The notes: generated from the sequence alone by a model not told the origin. A DNA stretch of 64,000 nt from Streptomyces sp. f51 (GCF_037940415.1 NZ_CP149798.1:7163001-7227000), one strand, 5' to 3'; positions 16,421 to 25,033 are shown, numbered from the stretch's first letter. Program-made: numbers and translations.

Positions 16421-17053
16421 ATGGGCGGGATGGGGGTCTGGGTGGTCGGCGCAGTAGCGGACGATGCCATTGAGGACGCGCGTCGCCGATTCCCGGACGC
16501 GGCAGGCGCCCACGGCACGTGGCCGGCGTCGTCCGTCGACGTAAGCCAGTGGTGCGAGCCTCTCGAGCCCGCGGAATTGCTCGATGGGACACCCGAGCCG
16601 TCGCGCATTGACGATATCGTGCGCTTTGCCGACGCGGTCTACAGAGTCCGGAACGACGAGACCGAGGTGGACGAGTTCCAGGACTACCTGCTTCACGCGG
16701 TCCCGCAGCAGGAGAGCGAAGGCATGTTCTGCTCCGCCGTACCCAGGGGCGACGGCGCGGCGGCGCTCATGTGGGGGCTCGGCCGCGACACGACGCTTCG
16801 CATCCCAGGCTGCTGCGGGCAGTTCCTATTCGATGCTGCCCAAGTGCAGGCCGCCCTTCCAGCGGCCGAACGAGCGCTCACCTTCCCCCCGCGGCGCCGG
16901 GCCCACGTGACCGCCCGCATCCGGCAGTGGCTAGACGAGATGGCGGACGACCCGAACTGCGACATCGACGAGCTGATCGACGGCCCACTTCGGGTGCTAC
17001 GTCACGCGGCGCGCACGGGAGTCGGCGCGGTCGGGCTCACTCTTTGGTACTAA
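16421..17053 (+). CDS. Hypothetical protein, 210 aa
   Basis: Starts MGGMGVWVVGAVADDAIEDA, preceded by AGGAG with a 5-nt gap. The middle contains EVDEFQDYLLHAVPQQESEG and a GCCGQFLFDAAQVQAAL stretch, and the C-terminus is helical and acidic (QWLDEMADDPNCDIDELIDG). It looks soluble and cytoplasmic, with no membrane helix. I do not recognise the family. It lies between the IS701 relic and the right inverted repeat, so it is likely cargo of the element or host sequence trapped by it. Codon use is normal for the genome, so it is probably expressed or only recently silenced. Confidence 0.65.
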   Translation: MGGMGVWVVGAVADDAIEDARRRFPDAAGAHGTWPASSVDVSQWCEPLEPAELLDGTPEPSRIDDIVRFADAVYRVRNDETEVDEFQDYLLHAVPQQESEGMFCSAVPRGDGAAALMWGLGRDTTLRIPGCCGQFLFDAAQVQAALPAAERALTFPPRRRAHVTARIRQWLDEMADDPNCDIDELIDGPLRVLRHAARTGVGAVGLTLWY

Positions 17054-17092
17054 CAGGGATTCATGGAGGCCGTGGTCGCTGCTACTAGCAAA

Positions 17093-17118
17093 ATCACGAT
17101 CTACGGCTGGAGTACTAG
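17093..17118 (-). repeat. Right terminal inverted repeat of the 2.7-kb segment
   Basis: Inverted partner of 14442-14467. After it, 17119-17413 carries no supportable gene. Confidence 0.7.
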
Positions 17119-17413
17119 GCTTCTTCACCTGGGAGTTGTTTCCTTCATCGCAACTAACAGGACCCTCAGCAAGTCCTATCGTTGCAGGTCAGGAGTGCTT
17201 TCTGCTTTTCTGATCAAGCCTTGGACAGCCCGCTTCGTGAAAGCGCGAGGTTAGCCGATCAAGCAAGCGGAACGTGCGAGTCGCGCTCCTGGCAGCCGTC
17301 GGCGGCGACCTTGCCCAAGCGTTCGACGCTGCGGAGGACACCCGCTTCGTCCTCGTATGGCAGGGCCTGGTGGACAACGGGCCGCGACTGCGGCAGGGAA
17401 GGGGATCTGGTCG

Positions 17414-18394
17414 ATGGGACGTATGTCCAACCCATATCTGCCGGACACGGACCGAGGAGCACTAATCGTCCTCGACACCGACCAGCTTGAACTGGCCGGC
17501 TTCCCTGACGGGGGCGTGTTCAGGATGCTGCACACGACGGCCGACCTGCACGGGCACACCCTCGCGGTGCCCCAGACGGTGGCGATCGAGCACCTCGCGC
17601 ACCGCCACTTCGAGGCCCAGCAGCTGACAGGGCGTTCATCGGAAGACGCTGCCCGCCGCTGGCGTGAGGCTCTCCACGCGTTCTTCACGATCCTGCCGAC
17701 GCCCGAAGGCGCCGCGGAGGAGGCCTTGGACCGAGTGGCCGAACGCCGCCTCCCCGCCCGAGCCGCATCGGTCGACGGAGACGTCGGCAAGGCCGAAGCC
17801 CACAGCATCCGGGACACCGTGGTCTGGCTGACCCTGCTCGCCGCTTTCGAAGACCGGAACCAGATGCTCTGGTTTCTCTCTGGTAACCAGAACTTCGCCG
17901 CGCGCTCCGCGTTTCACCCCGATCTGCGTGCAGAAGCAGAACAGCGTCTGGGCACCGACAGGTCACTTTTCCTGGGTCTGATTAAGGACGGCATTCCCGC
18001 GCTGTTGAAGCGATGGGGTACCAAAGTGACGGTAAGTGCCCAGGACCTGGACCTTCTGGTGCGATCGGAGTCGGTTGTGCAGCAGGTGCGGGCCGTGATC
18101 ACGGGGCCTGCGCGGCCTTTCGCCCCGGACTTCCCGGTGCCCGGCACGGGGCTCCTGGCCTTTGACGGCCGGCTCGGCAGACCTCTGGCCTATCAGGTTG
18201 ACGACAGGCTGTGGGTGCCCAGCCGCATCCGCTGGAGGGCCCACGGGGAGGAACACACGTGTTCCGGCTCGTCGTTCATCATGACGCGAGTGCTGCTGGA
18301 GGTCAGCGTCGAGCCGATGCTCGTGCTGGGCGTGACGGTTCTGGACGTCAGCCCTGCCGAACCACCCGCTGCGAGAGAGCGGTACGAGACCTGA
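17414..18394 (+). CDS. PIN-domain-like protein (DUF4935-type)
   Basis: 326 aa from the ATG at 17414, with AAGGGG 9 nt upstream; a second in-frame ATG is at 17423. PIN-like features: N-terminal LIVLDTDQLELAG (first acidic residue), VPQTVAIEHLAHRHFEAQQ (conserved Glu), and IRDTVVWLTLLAAF with LWFLSGNQNFA (third acidic site and end strand). In many PIN nucleases these acids bind Mg and cleave RNA. The last 130 residues form an extra domain (VSAQDLDLLVRSESVVQQV; later RWRAHGEEHTCSGSSFIM). No antitoxin gene is adjacent. Nuclease activity is inferred from a weak pattern. Confidence 0.65.
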   Translation: MGRMSNPYLPDTDRGALIVLDTDQLELAGFPDGGVFRMLHTTADLHGHTLAVPQTVAIEHLAHRHFEAQQLTGRSSEDAARRWREALHAFFTILPTPEGAAEEALDRVAERRLPARAASVDGDVGKAEAHSIRDTVVWLTLLAAFEDRNQMLWFLSGNQNFAARSAFHPDLRAEAEQRLGTDRSLFLGLIKDGIPALLKRWGTKVTVSAQDLDLLVRSESVVQQVRAVITGPARPFAPDFPVPGTGLLAFDGRLGRPLAYQVDDRLWVPSRIRWRAHGEEHTCSGSSFIMTRVLLEVSVEPMLVLGVTVLDVSPAEPPAARERYET

Positions 18395-18609
18395 TGCTCG
18401 TTCGATGCCCTGCACTGCGATGGCCGCGTCCGTTCCACGCGGTGAGATCCGCCTCGTGGACGGCGCCAATCAGACCACGTTATCGGGAGCGACCCGTCGC
18501 GGCCGGCCCGGGCGCCGTGAAGCAACCCCGGTCCGTCACCCGGTGCGGCGTCAACCAGCCTGTGGAATCGTCCTGTTGGTGATCGACGCCCGGCCCATAT
18601 CGTTACCTC

Positions 18610-20709
18610 ATGTGGTCATATGCGGTGTGGGGGCTGGTCGGTGCCGCCCTGTACAGATGTCTCATCGTCCGGGCTGCTCTCCTGCGCGACGAAGACCCGT
18701 TCACGCACCGGTACGGGCGGTGGGACTACCCCAACGGGCCTGGCGTCGGCGCCCTCGTCGCAGGCCTGTGCCTGCACGCGCTCGTGGGTGCGGCGGTCGG
18801 CTGTACGGCGGCGACTCTGGCCGAGACGGCGGGGGCGGCGAATGCGGTCAGGTCCCTTATCGCGCTGGTCCTGGGAGTCGTCGCCCCGATCGTGTTCAAG
18901 CCGGCCGGCCGGCTCGCGCTCCGGATCCTGGTACCCGATGCCCTGGACGAGGGAACGGAAATACGGCTGACCGACCGCCGGTACTGGTACACGCCGCCCG
19001 GTCACCCTCCCGTGGCCACCGACGCACCGTACCCATGGGCCGACGAACTGGCCCGGCGCATCCGCGCGCAGGAGGTGGCCCGGCCGGTCAACCTGAAAGG
19101 CGCCCACCTCAGCGGGGCGGACCTGACCGGGGTAGATCTGCCCTGGGTCCACGCGCAACTGGGCACGCTGCCAGGCGTGTGCCTTCGGGAGGCGAACCTG
19201 TCCCGGAGCTTCTTCCGTGTGGCGAATCTGATCGGCGCCGACCTGACGCGGGCTCGCCTGGACCGAGCGGAGCTGGGCTCGTCGATGCTGGTCCGGGCAC
19301 GGCTTACAGAGGCCGACCTGACCGGAGCGGACCTGACGCACGCGGACCTGCTGGACGCGGACCTCGCGGGAGCACGGCTGCGCGGAGCGGACCTGGGTGG
19401 GGCGATGCTCGTTCGGGCGAACCTCACCAGTGCCGACCTGACCGAGGCGTGTCTTGAACGGGCCGACCTGACGGGTGCCGACCTGAGCGGCGCGGGGCTG
19501 ACGGGCGCGAACCTGGCCGGGGCGCGGTGGACCTCGGAGACTGTCTGGCCCATCGGGCTGGCCGACCGAATGCGGGACGATTCGGAGCAGCTCTTCGATG
19601 ACGTGTACCGCCTGCACGGCTGGTCGCCCGAGCCCTACAAGTCCAAGGAGAAAGGTCAACCTCCTTTCCTTCAAAGGTTGTTGATCGCCTTCTGCGATGC
19701 CGCCCCGGCGTTCCGGCCGCTCCGCGCCGGTGACGTCGGCCACGGCAAGGAGACGCGGGCTTTCCGGCCCGCCAGACCGGTCGGGCGGGCCGGCCTCAGG
19801 AGTGCGTTGAAGTCCGGCACAGCCGTTTCCCTGTCAGGCGCGCAGCTGCACCGTATCGATCTCGTGGGTGTGAGCCTCGCCGGAACGGATCTCAGCCGGG
19901 CCGACCTCACGAAAGCGATCCTGACGGGCGCCGACCTGAGCCGGACCGACTTGACTCGAACACGACTGACGCAGGCGAACCTGTCGGGAGCCAAGCTGAA
20001 CGGCGCGAACCTGGCTGGAGCGAACACCGTGGGCGCGGACGTGACCGGGGCGATCCTAACCGGCGCGAACCTGGCGGACGTCTATCTGGTGGACGCGAAC
20101 CTGTCCGGTGCCCGCCTGACCTGTACGAACCTGACTGGCGCCCTGTTCTCGGGGACGAAGTTGACGGGGGCCGACCTGACCGACTCCGACCTCACCGATG
20201 TCGCCCTGGACAAGGCGGACCTGCGCGGCGCGAAGCTCCTGCGGGCCCAGCTGACCTCCGCCGACCTGAGTGAGGCCGACCTGACCAAGGCCATCCTCAC
20301 CGAAGCCGACCTGACCTGCGCCCACCTCTTCGCCGCGGACTTTTCCCAGGCCCAGATGATCAGGGCCAGGCTCACTTTGGCCTTTCTGTACAACGCGAAG
20401 CTGACGGGCGCCGACCTCACCCACGCGGACCTGGCCGGAGCCCAGCTGACCGGAGCGCGCCTCAGAGGGGCCAAGCTGGTCGGAGCCCGGCTGCGCGGCG
20501 CGGACCTGGTCGGCGCCGACCTGAGTGGAACCCGCACCGACGGTGCCGACTTCGCGGAGGCGGTCTGGTCCAGCACGACCAAGTGGCCCGGCACGATCGC
20601 CGGGACTGTACGGGATCGCTCCGAAACAGCCCCCGATGGCACCTTCCGCGTACGCACCACCACCCTGGGCGAGCACCACTTCCCCGGCTCGGGAACCTCC
20701 GAACGGTAG
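18610..20709 (+). CDS. Large membrane-anchored pentapeptide-repeat protein with two repeat blocks
   Basis: 699 aa. The N-terminal 110 residues contain hydrophobic helices (about 1-20, 47-68, 78-98), then two right-handed beta-helix blocks of A(D/N)LxX pentapeptides: about 160-307 and about 405-652. Each block ends with a similar cap (RWTSETVWPIGLADRMRDD, then VWSSTTKWPGTIAGTVRDR), so the block plus cap appears duplicated, joined by a basic linker (about 340-400). Pentapeptide proteins can mimic DNA, as in the gyrase protectors QnrB and MfpA, but most have unknown roles, and membrane anchoring argues for a scaffold. No partner gene is adjacent; the gene stands alone. Confidence 0.9.
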   Translation: MWSYAVWGLVGAALYRCLIVRAALLRDEDPFTHRYGRWDYPNGPGVGALVAGLCLHALVGAAVGCTAATLAETAGAANAVRSLIALVLGVVAPIVFKPAGRLALRILVPDALDEGTEIRLTDRRYWYTPPGHPPVATDAPYPWADELARRIRAQEVARPVNLKGAHLSGADLTGVDLPWVHAQLGTLPGVCLREANLSRSFFRVANLIGADLTRARLDRAELGSSMLVRARLTEADLTGADLTHADLLDADLAGARLRGADLGGAMLVRANLTSADLTEACLERADLTGADLSGAGLTGANLAGARWTSETVWPIGLADRMRDDSEQLFDDVYRLHGWSPEPYKSKEKGQPPFLQRLLIAFCDAAPAFRPLRAGDVGHGKETRAFRPARPVGRAGLRSALKSGTAVSLSGAQLHRIDLVGVSLAGTDLSRADLTKAILTGADLSRTDLTRTRLTQANLSGAKLNGANLAGANTVGADVTGAILTGANLADVYLVDANLSGARLTCTNLTGALFSGTKLTGADLTDSDLTDVALDKADLRGAKLLRAQLTSADLSEADLTKAILTEADLTCAHLFAADFSQAQMIRARLTLAFLYNAKLTGADLTHADLAGAQLTGARLRGAKLVGARLRGADLVGADLSGTRTDGADFAEAVWSSTTKWPGTIAGTVRDRSETAPDGTFRVRTTTLGEHHFPGSGTSER

Positions 20710-21610
20710 CCTGAAACCGTCCCAGAACCTCCGCCTCCAGTTCAACCGACTCCACTTCCCATCCGCGACGGGATGCCCCTCTGGCCCACTGTTGCGGTAC
20801 CGACCGGCTGTCACGCCGATTACCGGTACCTCGTGCGTCGCCCGTCTTCGTGCGAACGCGGCCGTGGCCGAGCAGGACCTGCTCGGCCACGGCGCTCGAA
20901 CCGGTGTCCGGGTGACGCGACGAACAGGTCCACCGAGTCGACCGCGACGGCGGAATCGTCGACGAACCGCGAACCACTCGAACAGGCTCTGTTCGTGGTC
21001 TCCTTCACTCTGCTCAGAGCCCGCGTCCTCCTCCAGTCATAGCCATCACGGATGGGCCGTCACACCCCGCTGGCCAGCCGCTGAGCGCCGTAGTTTGCCA
21101 ATTCGGCGCTCAGTGCGCGAAGGGCATCTGCTCAGTCGAGGATCACGGTGGCTCGATCTCGACCAGGTGCTCGGGGACGGCCAGTGCCGCAACGGCTCTG
21201 GCCCACTTCGTGGGCTCTGTCGCTGATTTGGAATGCGGTTGGCGATCTTCATTCGTCTTCGTGAAGTCCTCTTGAGGTCCGCTCTGTTGATCGAGATGTC
21301 GTGGTCTGCTGGTCGAGCGCGGGGTGGAGCGAGCGGTCGGGGGTGGCCGCGGTGGCGGGTGCCCTGATGGTGGCGGTGAACGCGGCTGCCGGATACCTCA
21401 GCCTGCTCTTCCTCGTCTTCACCGTCTACGTGTTCGTCCGGGTCGCAGCACCCCGCCGCCGGGGACCACCCATGTCGTCGTTTGTACGCGCGTGCCGCCT
21501 TGGGCTGGTGTGGTTCTCACCTGCGCCGATGATCCACAGACGTTCGCGGACGTCCACCGGTGTTCGTCGGCGTTGTCACGCAGTTAGACACTCGGCCCTG
21601 CGGCTCTGGC
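20710..21610. other. Intergenic stretch with a terminator and possible gene fragments
   Basis: About 900 bases without a convincing gene. A strong hairpin at 20862-20892 ends the pentapeptide gene region. The plus frame near 21340-21465 encodes a hydrophobic stretch (GYLSLLFLVFTVYVFVRVA) with a GVAAVAGALMVAV lead-in, which may be the tail of a lost membrane protein, but no start or ribosome binding site supports it. Confidence 0.45.
20862..20892 (+). terminator. 15-bp palindromic hairpin
   Basis: CCGTGGCCGAGCAGG and CCTGCTCGGCCACGG around a single base, 150 nt past the pentapeptide gene. The stem is perfect. Confidence 0.65.
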
Positions 21611-21778
21611 TCACTTCTTGCGGCGCCTGCTCGCCCTCTTCTTCAGTTCGGCTTGGCCGCGCTTCGTCCAGTCACCTTGGTGGAGGTGACAGCGCGATGT
21701 GCCCTTCACGGTCTTGTTCTGGCAGCGTCCGCCGGCCGCCGTTGGCCAGCCGCACTTCCCTTGCTTCCACTCGCCCAC
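21611..21778 (-). CDS. Small Cys/His protein, possible zinc-binding, 55 aa
   Basis: A GTG start at 21776-21778 gives VGEWKQGKCGWPTAAGGRCQ, then NKTVKGTSRCHLHQGDW and a strongly basic tail (KKRASRRRKK). The pattern CGxPTxxGxxCxNxVxxGxxxCxxH recurs in small actinobacterial proteins thought to bind zinc, and the basic tail suggests nucleic-acid contact. A G-rich stretch precedes the start. It could also be the end of a longer decayed gene, since the same frame stays open upstream to 21886 with unconvincing residues. Confidence 0.45.
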   Translation of the reverse strand: MGEWKQGKCGWPTAAGGRCQNKTVKGTSRCHLHQGDWTKRGQAELKKRASRRRKK

Positions 21779-22227
21779 CGTCCACCCCCCCCGGGTAGTC
21801 CAGCTCACTTGTCGACAACCAGCGTGCGTGACCGTGCAGATGTAGGGGAGGGCGCACGGCCGGCGGCAGCTCGGGCCCACGCGCACGCGGGCAGGACATC
21901 CGGCGCATCTCCTTGATGCGCACGCTTTCCAACTGTGTTGGTGGGGCTTGGATTTCCGGTTAGGGTCGTCTGCCGGCGTTCATGGCGGCCGGTTGTGGGG
22001 GCGGCCATCTTCGCCGGCTCCCTCCTGAACGGCCGTGAATGACGCTGAATGAGACGGAAACTGAGACGGTCCGGCCAGTTGCTGACTCGCCTCGTGGGCG
22101 GCGTGACCTTCTGATCCGTAGCTCTATGCGGAGCGGTCAGCGAGGGACGGACCGGTCACTACCCAGGTCCCTTAGGTACGCCTTCGGTCGGGGCCGGTTG
22201 CTGTGGTTGCGGTACTCCACTGTTGTA
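21779..22227. other. Intergenic region, nothing convincing
   Basis: About 450 bases between the Cys/His gene and the Imm53-like gene. A run of near-repeats (GAATGACGCTGAATGAGACGGAAACTGAGACGG as overlapping GA-rich words around 22036-22067) is noted, with no gene seen. Confidence 0.4.
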
Positions 22228-22254
22228 CGTCTATGAGCCTTCGGCCCATAGACG
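22228..22254 (-). terminator. Hairpin overlapping the stop of the Imm53-like gene
   Basis: CGTCTATG-A-GCC-TTC-GGC-C-CATAGACG, 11 of 12 pairs, containing the stop codon (22231-22233). Confidence 0.5.
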
Positions 22255-22533
22255 GAACATCGTGACCACTTCGGTGAGGTTGCCTGGTCCGCATGAGGCT
22301 TCGAAGCGTCGTTCCTGGACACGCGTGAAGATCCAGTCGGTTTCGCTGCGCCGAACGCACTCCGCCGAGTACTCCTTGTCTTCCAGTGAGGTTTCCTCAA
22401 GATCGATGGCAACTGTCCACCCTGGGTTGTCGAGCGGTCCAATCTCGATGCCCCAGGAGTGCTCCCAATTACCGTCGCACTGTTCGGCGTACCACCGCTG
22501 GAGCCAGTCGAAGGAGTGCACGGTTCGGTCCAT
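22231..22533 (-). CDS. Imm53-family immunity protein
   Basis: 100 aa, starting MDRTVHSFDWLQRWYAEQCD. The Imm53 pattern is clear: WLQ.WY..QCDG.WEH..GI.I..LDNPGW.V.IDL (residues about 10-50), followed by SETDWIFTRV and RFEASCGPGNL. Imm53 proteins are predicted antidotes of contact-dependent or polymorphic nuclease toxins. The ATG at 22531-22533 is used because longer frames add arginine-rich sequence unrelated to the family. No toxin, secretion or WXG gene lies within several kilobases, so it is an orphan immunity gene, perhaps protecting against toxins of neighbours. Confidence 0.8.
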   Translation of the reverse strand: MDRTVHSFDWLQRWYAEQCDGNWEHSWGIEIGPLDNPGWTVAIDLEETSLEDKEYSAECVRRSETDWIFTRVQERRFEASCGPGNLTEVVTMFRLWAEGS

Positions 22534-22853
22534 GGCTGGGATCCTAGGTGTCGTACTGGGCTTGGAACGAGCGCTTAGAAGGCGCCTGCCGCGCCGTGCG
22601 GAGCACCCCATCTGACCTGCACCACTCCCACACTCCAACACCCTGTCGGTCAGCCCTCGACACGATCTGGACGGCACGACGTCCCGCCGGGCAGCCTCCA
22701 AGGACTCGGCGACGGCGGCCTGAGGCCCGGCGGCCGCACTCGGGCCGCCGACGTACGGGAACAGGTGTCCGGCAGGGGTGAGGCCATCCTCTACAGTTCG
22801 TTCACCCGCCGGACACCCACTCGGGTGACAGGCCTCATTTCGTTGGGAAACAC
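22534..22853. other. Divergent intergenic region
   Basis: 320 bases between the Imm53-like gene (minus) and a secreted protein gene (plus). It must contain both promoters, and no further gene or clear operator is seen. Confidence 0.4.
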
Positions 22854-23624
22854 ATGCGCAGACTCGCCATCGGCGTCGCTTCGTCCGGCGCGCTGGCACT
22901 CATGGCCCTCACCGTTCCCGCCGCTCACGCGGACACGGTGGTGGGCGACACCAAGGTCTCGAACGTGGTGGTGAACGGCGGAAAGGACGTCGTCGTCGGC
23001 ACGACGAACAAGGTGACCTTCAAGGTCACGTTCACCGCTTCCGACCCGGCCGGCATAGCCTCCGGGCAGACGTACCTGTACCACGGCACCTGGAGCGACC
23101 CCGACGCCTTCTGGACCCAGGACTCGCCCAGCGAAACCGTGTGCGCCTCGGGGACGACCGTCACCTGCACGTCGACGTACAACATCTGGCCCGAGTACGA
23201 CCTGCACTACAACGCCTTCGCGGGCACCTGGCACTTCGGCGCGTACGCGAAGGCCAAGGACGGCGACTCGGCGAAGCGCACGAACCTCGGCACCTTCCAC
23301 GTGCAGCGCTACTCCAAGCTCACGGTCAACGCCTCGCCGGAGCCGGTCACCAAGGGCCGGACGATCACCGTCACGGGCAAGCTGACCCGGGCGAACTGGG
23401 ATGACCGCAAGTACCACGGATACGCCGGGCAGCCGGTCAAGCTGCAGTTCCGCAAGGCGGGCACCAGCACGTACAGCACCGTCAAGACCGTGACCACGGA
23501 CGGCAGCGGCAACCTGAAGACCACGGTCACCGCCTCCACCGACGGCACCTGGCGCTACTACTTCGCGGGCACGAGCACCACACCGGCCGTCGCGGCCACG
23601 GGCGATTCCGTCGACGTGAGGTAG
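22854..23624 (+). CDS. Secreted two-domain beta-sandwich protein
   Basis: 256 aa. It has a Sec signal peptide (MRRLAIGVASSGALALMALT to AHA, cleavage near residue 26). The mature part has an N-terminal domain of about 130 residues (WSDPDAFWTQDSPSETVCAS with a Cys pair) and a C-terminal Ig-like domain (LTVNASPEPVTKGRTITVTG, TYSTVKTVTTDGSGNLKTTV, WRYYFAG). The latter resembles bacterial Ig-like repeats found in actinobacterial exported proteins. No catalytic residues are recognised. It is an extracellular protein of unknown role, followed by a strong terminator. Confidence 0.85.
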   Translation: MRRLAIGVASSGALALMALTVPAAHADTVVGDTKVSNVVVNGGKDVVVGTTNKVTFKVTFTASDPAGIASGQTYLYHGTWSDPDAFWTQDSPSETVCASGTTVTCTSTYNIWPEYDLHYNAFAGTWHFGAYAKAKDGDSAKRTNLGTFHVQRYSKLTVNASPEPVTKGRTITVTGKLTRANWDDRKYHGYAGQPVKLQFRKAGTSTYSTVKTVTTDGSGNLKTTVTASTDGTWRYYFAGTSTTPAVAATGDSVDVR

Positions 23625-23655
23625 CGACGGGGCCGGCCCCCGAGCAACCCACAGA

Positions 23656-23682
23656 GGCGCGCTGCTTCTGAAGCAGCGCGCC
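23656..23682 (+). terminator. Terminator of the secreted protein gene
   Basis: GGCGCGCTGCTT and AAGCAGCGCGCC, a perfect 12-bp stem with a CTG loop, 31 nt after the stop. Confidence 0.85.
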
Positions 23683-23807
23683 CCTGTCTGCTGACGTCCC
23701 TTCCCCCGTGTGGAGCCAGGCCGCCCACCATCCGCGCCCGCCGCCCGCGCCCAGCCCGCCGCCACGCATTCGACAGACCAGGGAAGGTTCGCCCCGGAGG
23801 GCGCGGC

Positions 23808-24074
23808 GTGACCATCTTCGGAACTGCGTTCTTCGGTCTGCTGGGCGGCGGGATCGGCATCGCCGTCGACCACCGCTCGGACCACCTGCGGGCCCAGCTG
23901 ACCACGCCGCACGTCGCGCCCGACGCCCAGGACCGCATCGTGGCGGGCCTGCGTACCATGACGGCGGACGAGACCGCCGACTACGAGGAGCTCGTCATCG
24001 GCGACGTAACCGACGGCGCGGTGGGCATCGGCTGGCGCGACGACGGAGGAGAACTTCTGATCGCCACCGACTGA
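23808..24074 (+). CDS. Hypothetical small protein, 88 aa
   Basis: A GTG start gives MTIFGTAFFGLLGGGIGIAV (one hydrophobic segment, about residues 4-20), then an acidic soluble part (MTADETADYEELVIGDVTDG and GIGWRDDGGELLIATD). The codon pattern is typical of real genes here, and a weak GAGGG precedes the start. The product may be membrane-associated. No family recognised. Confidence 0.55.
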   Translation: MTIFGTAFFGLLGGGIGIAVDHRSDHLRAQLTTPHVAPDAQDRIVAGLRTMTADETADYEELVIGDVTDGAVGIGWRDDGGELLIATD

Positions 24075-24171
24075 CGGCCCCGCCTCCGGAGCGAAGCTGG
24101 TCCGGATCGATCACTGCCGGTCATACTGATCACGCCGAGAATCTGCAAGCACATCGCTAGTTTTTCGGGGA

Positions 24172-24384
24172 GTGGTTGCCCTGCTTGTGGGCAGTGCGTT
24201 CATGGTGGTGGCGTACGGCTACCCCGGTGTCGACGTCTGGGTGTGGGACTGGGCTGATGTGGTGTTCACGAAGGGGCGGACACGGTACGGAACGCCCTGG
24301 CGGAGTTTTGCCGGCATGCGAATCCACTTCGGGATCGTGGGTGTCGTTCTGCTGGTATTCGGACTGCACTCCCTGATGCACTGA
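24172..24384 (+). CDS. Small integral membrane protein, about 70 aa
   Basis: Two hydrophobic helices (VALLVGSAFMVVAYGYPG and IHFGIVGVVLLVFGLHSL) with an aromatic, charged middle (WVWDWADVVFTKGRTRY). The start is uncertain: the GTG at 24172 has GGGGA directly against it, and the frame is open a little further upstream, so the true start may be earlier or at 24187. Small Streptomyces proteins of this shape are common and uncharacterised. Confidence 0.5.
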   Translation: MVALLVGSAFMVVAYGYPGVDVWVWDWADVVFTKGRTRYGTPWRSFAGMRIHFGIVGVVLLVFGLHSLMH

Positions 24385-24477
24385 CAGCAGTAGCCCTGTT
24401 CAGCCGCCGTGTCGGCGGCCATGCGAAGGATCCCGCCCCTTCGCGGTCCAGGGACCAGTAGTACGGAAGATCATGTG

Positions 24478-25033
24478 TGCCGATTGACCTGGCGCGACGT
24501 CGGTGCCATGGCGCAGGCGATGCGCCTCCTCGCCGAAGGGCAACAGGTCGGGGTGGTTGGGGGAGGAGATAATTTGCGCGCCTTGGCACTGGCAGCCCAG
24601 GATCTAAAAGACGGACGCCGTGCCATCCACCCGGAACTCGTCCTCTTCGCCCCCTGGGGAGAGCTGGAGGACTACGCTTCACGACCCGGAAGGACGTGAC
24701 CTGCAACCGCTGGTCGACCTGGTCGACACTCATGGCACCGGTGCCATCCTTGCCGCAGTTGCCCAGTTCGTATCCGAAGAGTCCGCCGAAGTCAGCATTT
24801 CGACGGCCCACAAGGCCAAAGGGCGGGAATGGGCCCGCGTGAGGATCGCGGACGACTTCACCCCGCCGAAGGACAGTGATCAGACGGACGACAACGGGCG
24901 ACCCATTCCCGGTCCGATCGATAACGGCGAGGCCCGCCTCGCCTATGTGGCGGTCACGCGTACCCGTCAGCGTTTGGATCTGGGGGGCCTGTGCTGGATC
25001 GACGATCATCCGGAGGGCGGACTTGCCATCTGA
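24478..25033 (+). pseudogene. UvrD/REP-type helicase C-terminal relic with a frameshift
   Basis: Two frames together give the end of a UvrD-like helicase: LAEGQQVGVVGGGDNLRALA, HPELVLFAPWGELEDYA in the first frame; HDPEGRDLQPLVDLVDTHGT, STAHKAKGREWARVRIADDF and ARLAYVAVTRTRQRLDLG in the second. The latter are the conserved superfamily I motifs V and VI (TAHKAKGREW, YVAVTRTR). The frame changes near 24680. The N-terminal motor domain with Walker A is absent. The gene cannot make an active helicase. Confidence 0.85.

Larger units (their letters stand above)
14442..17118. mobile_element. 2.7-kb segment bounded by 26-bp inverted repeats
   Basis: The left end 14442-14467 (CTAGTACTCCAGCTGTAGAT...) and the reverse complement of the right end 17093-17118 (CTAGTACTCCAGCCGTAGAT...) agree at 24 of 26 bases. 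Both outermost tetranucleotides are CTAG, a self-complementary target used by some Streptomyces IS elements. Inside are a 145-aa gene, an IS701-like transposase with two frameshifts and a 210-aa gene. The repeats may be ends of a larger element that captured the IS701 copy. No intact transposase is inside, so it should now be immobile on its own. Confidence 0.6.

Noticed and set aside
21301..21798. Membrane protein gene from the hydrophobic stretch near 21340-21465
   Set aside because: Only one hydrophobic segment followed by Arg/Ser-rich junk, with no good start; at most a relic.
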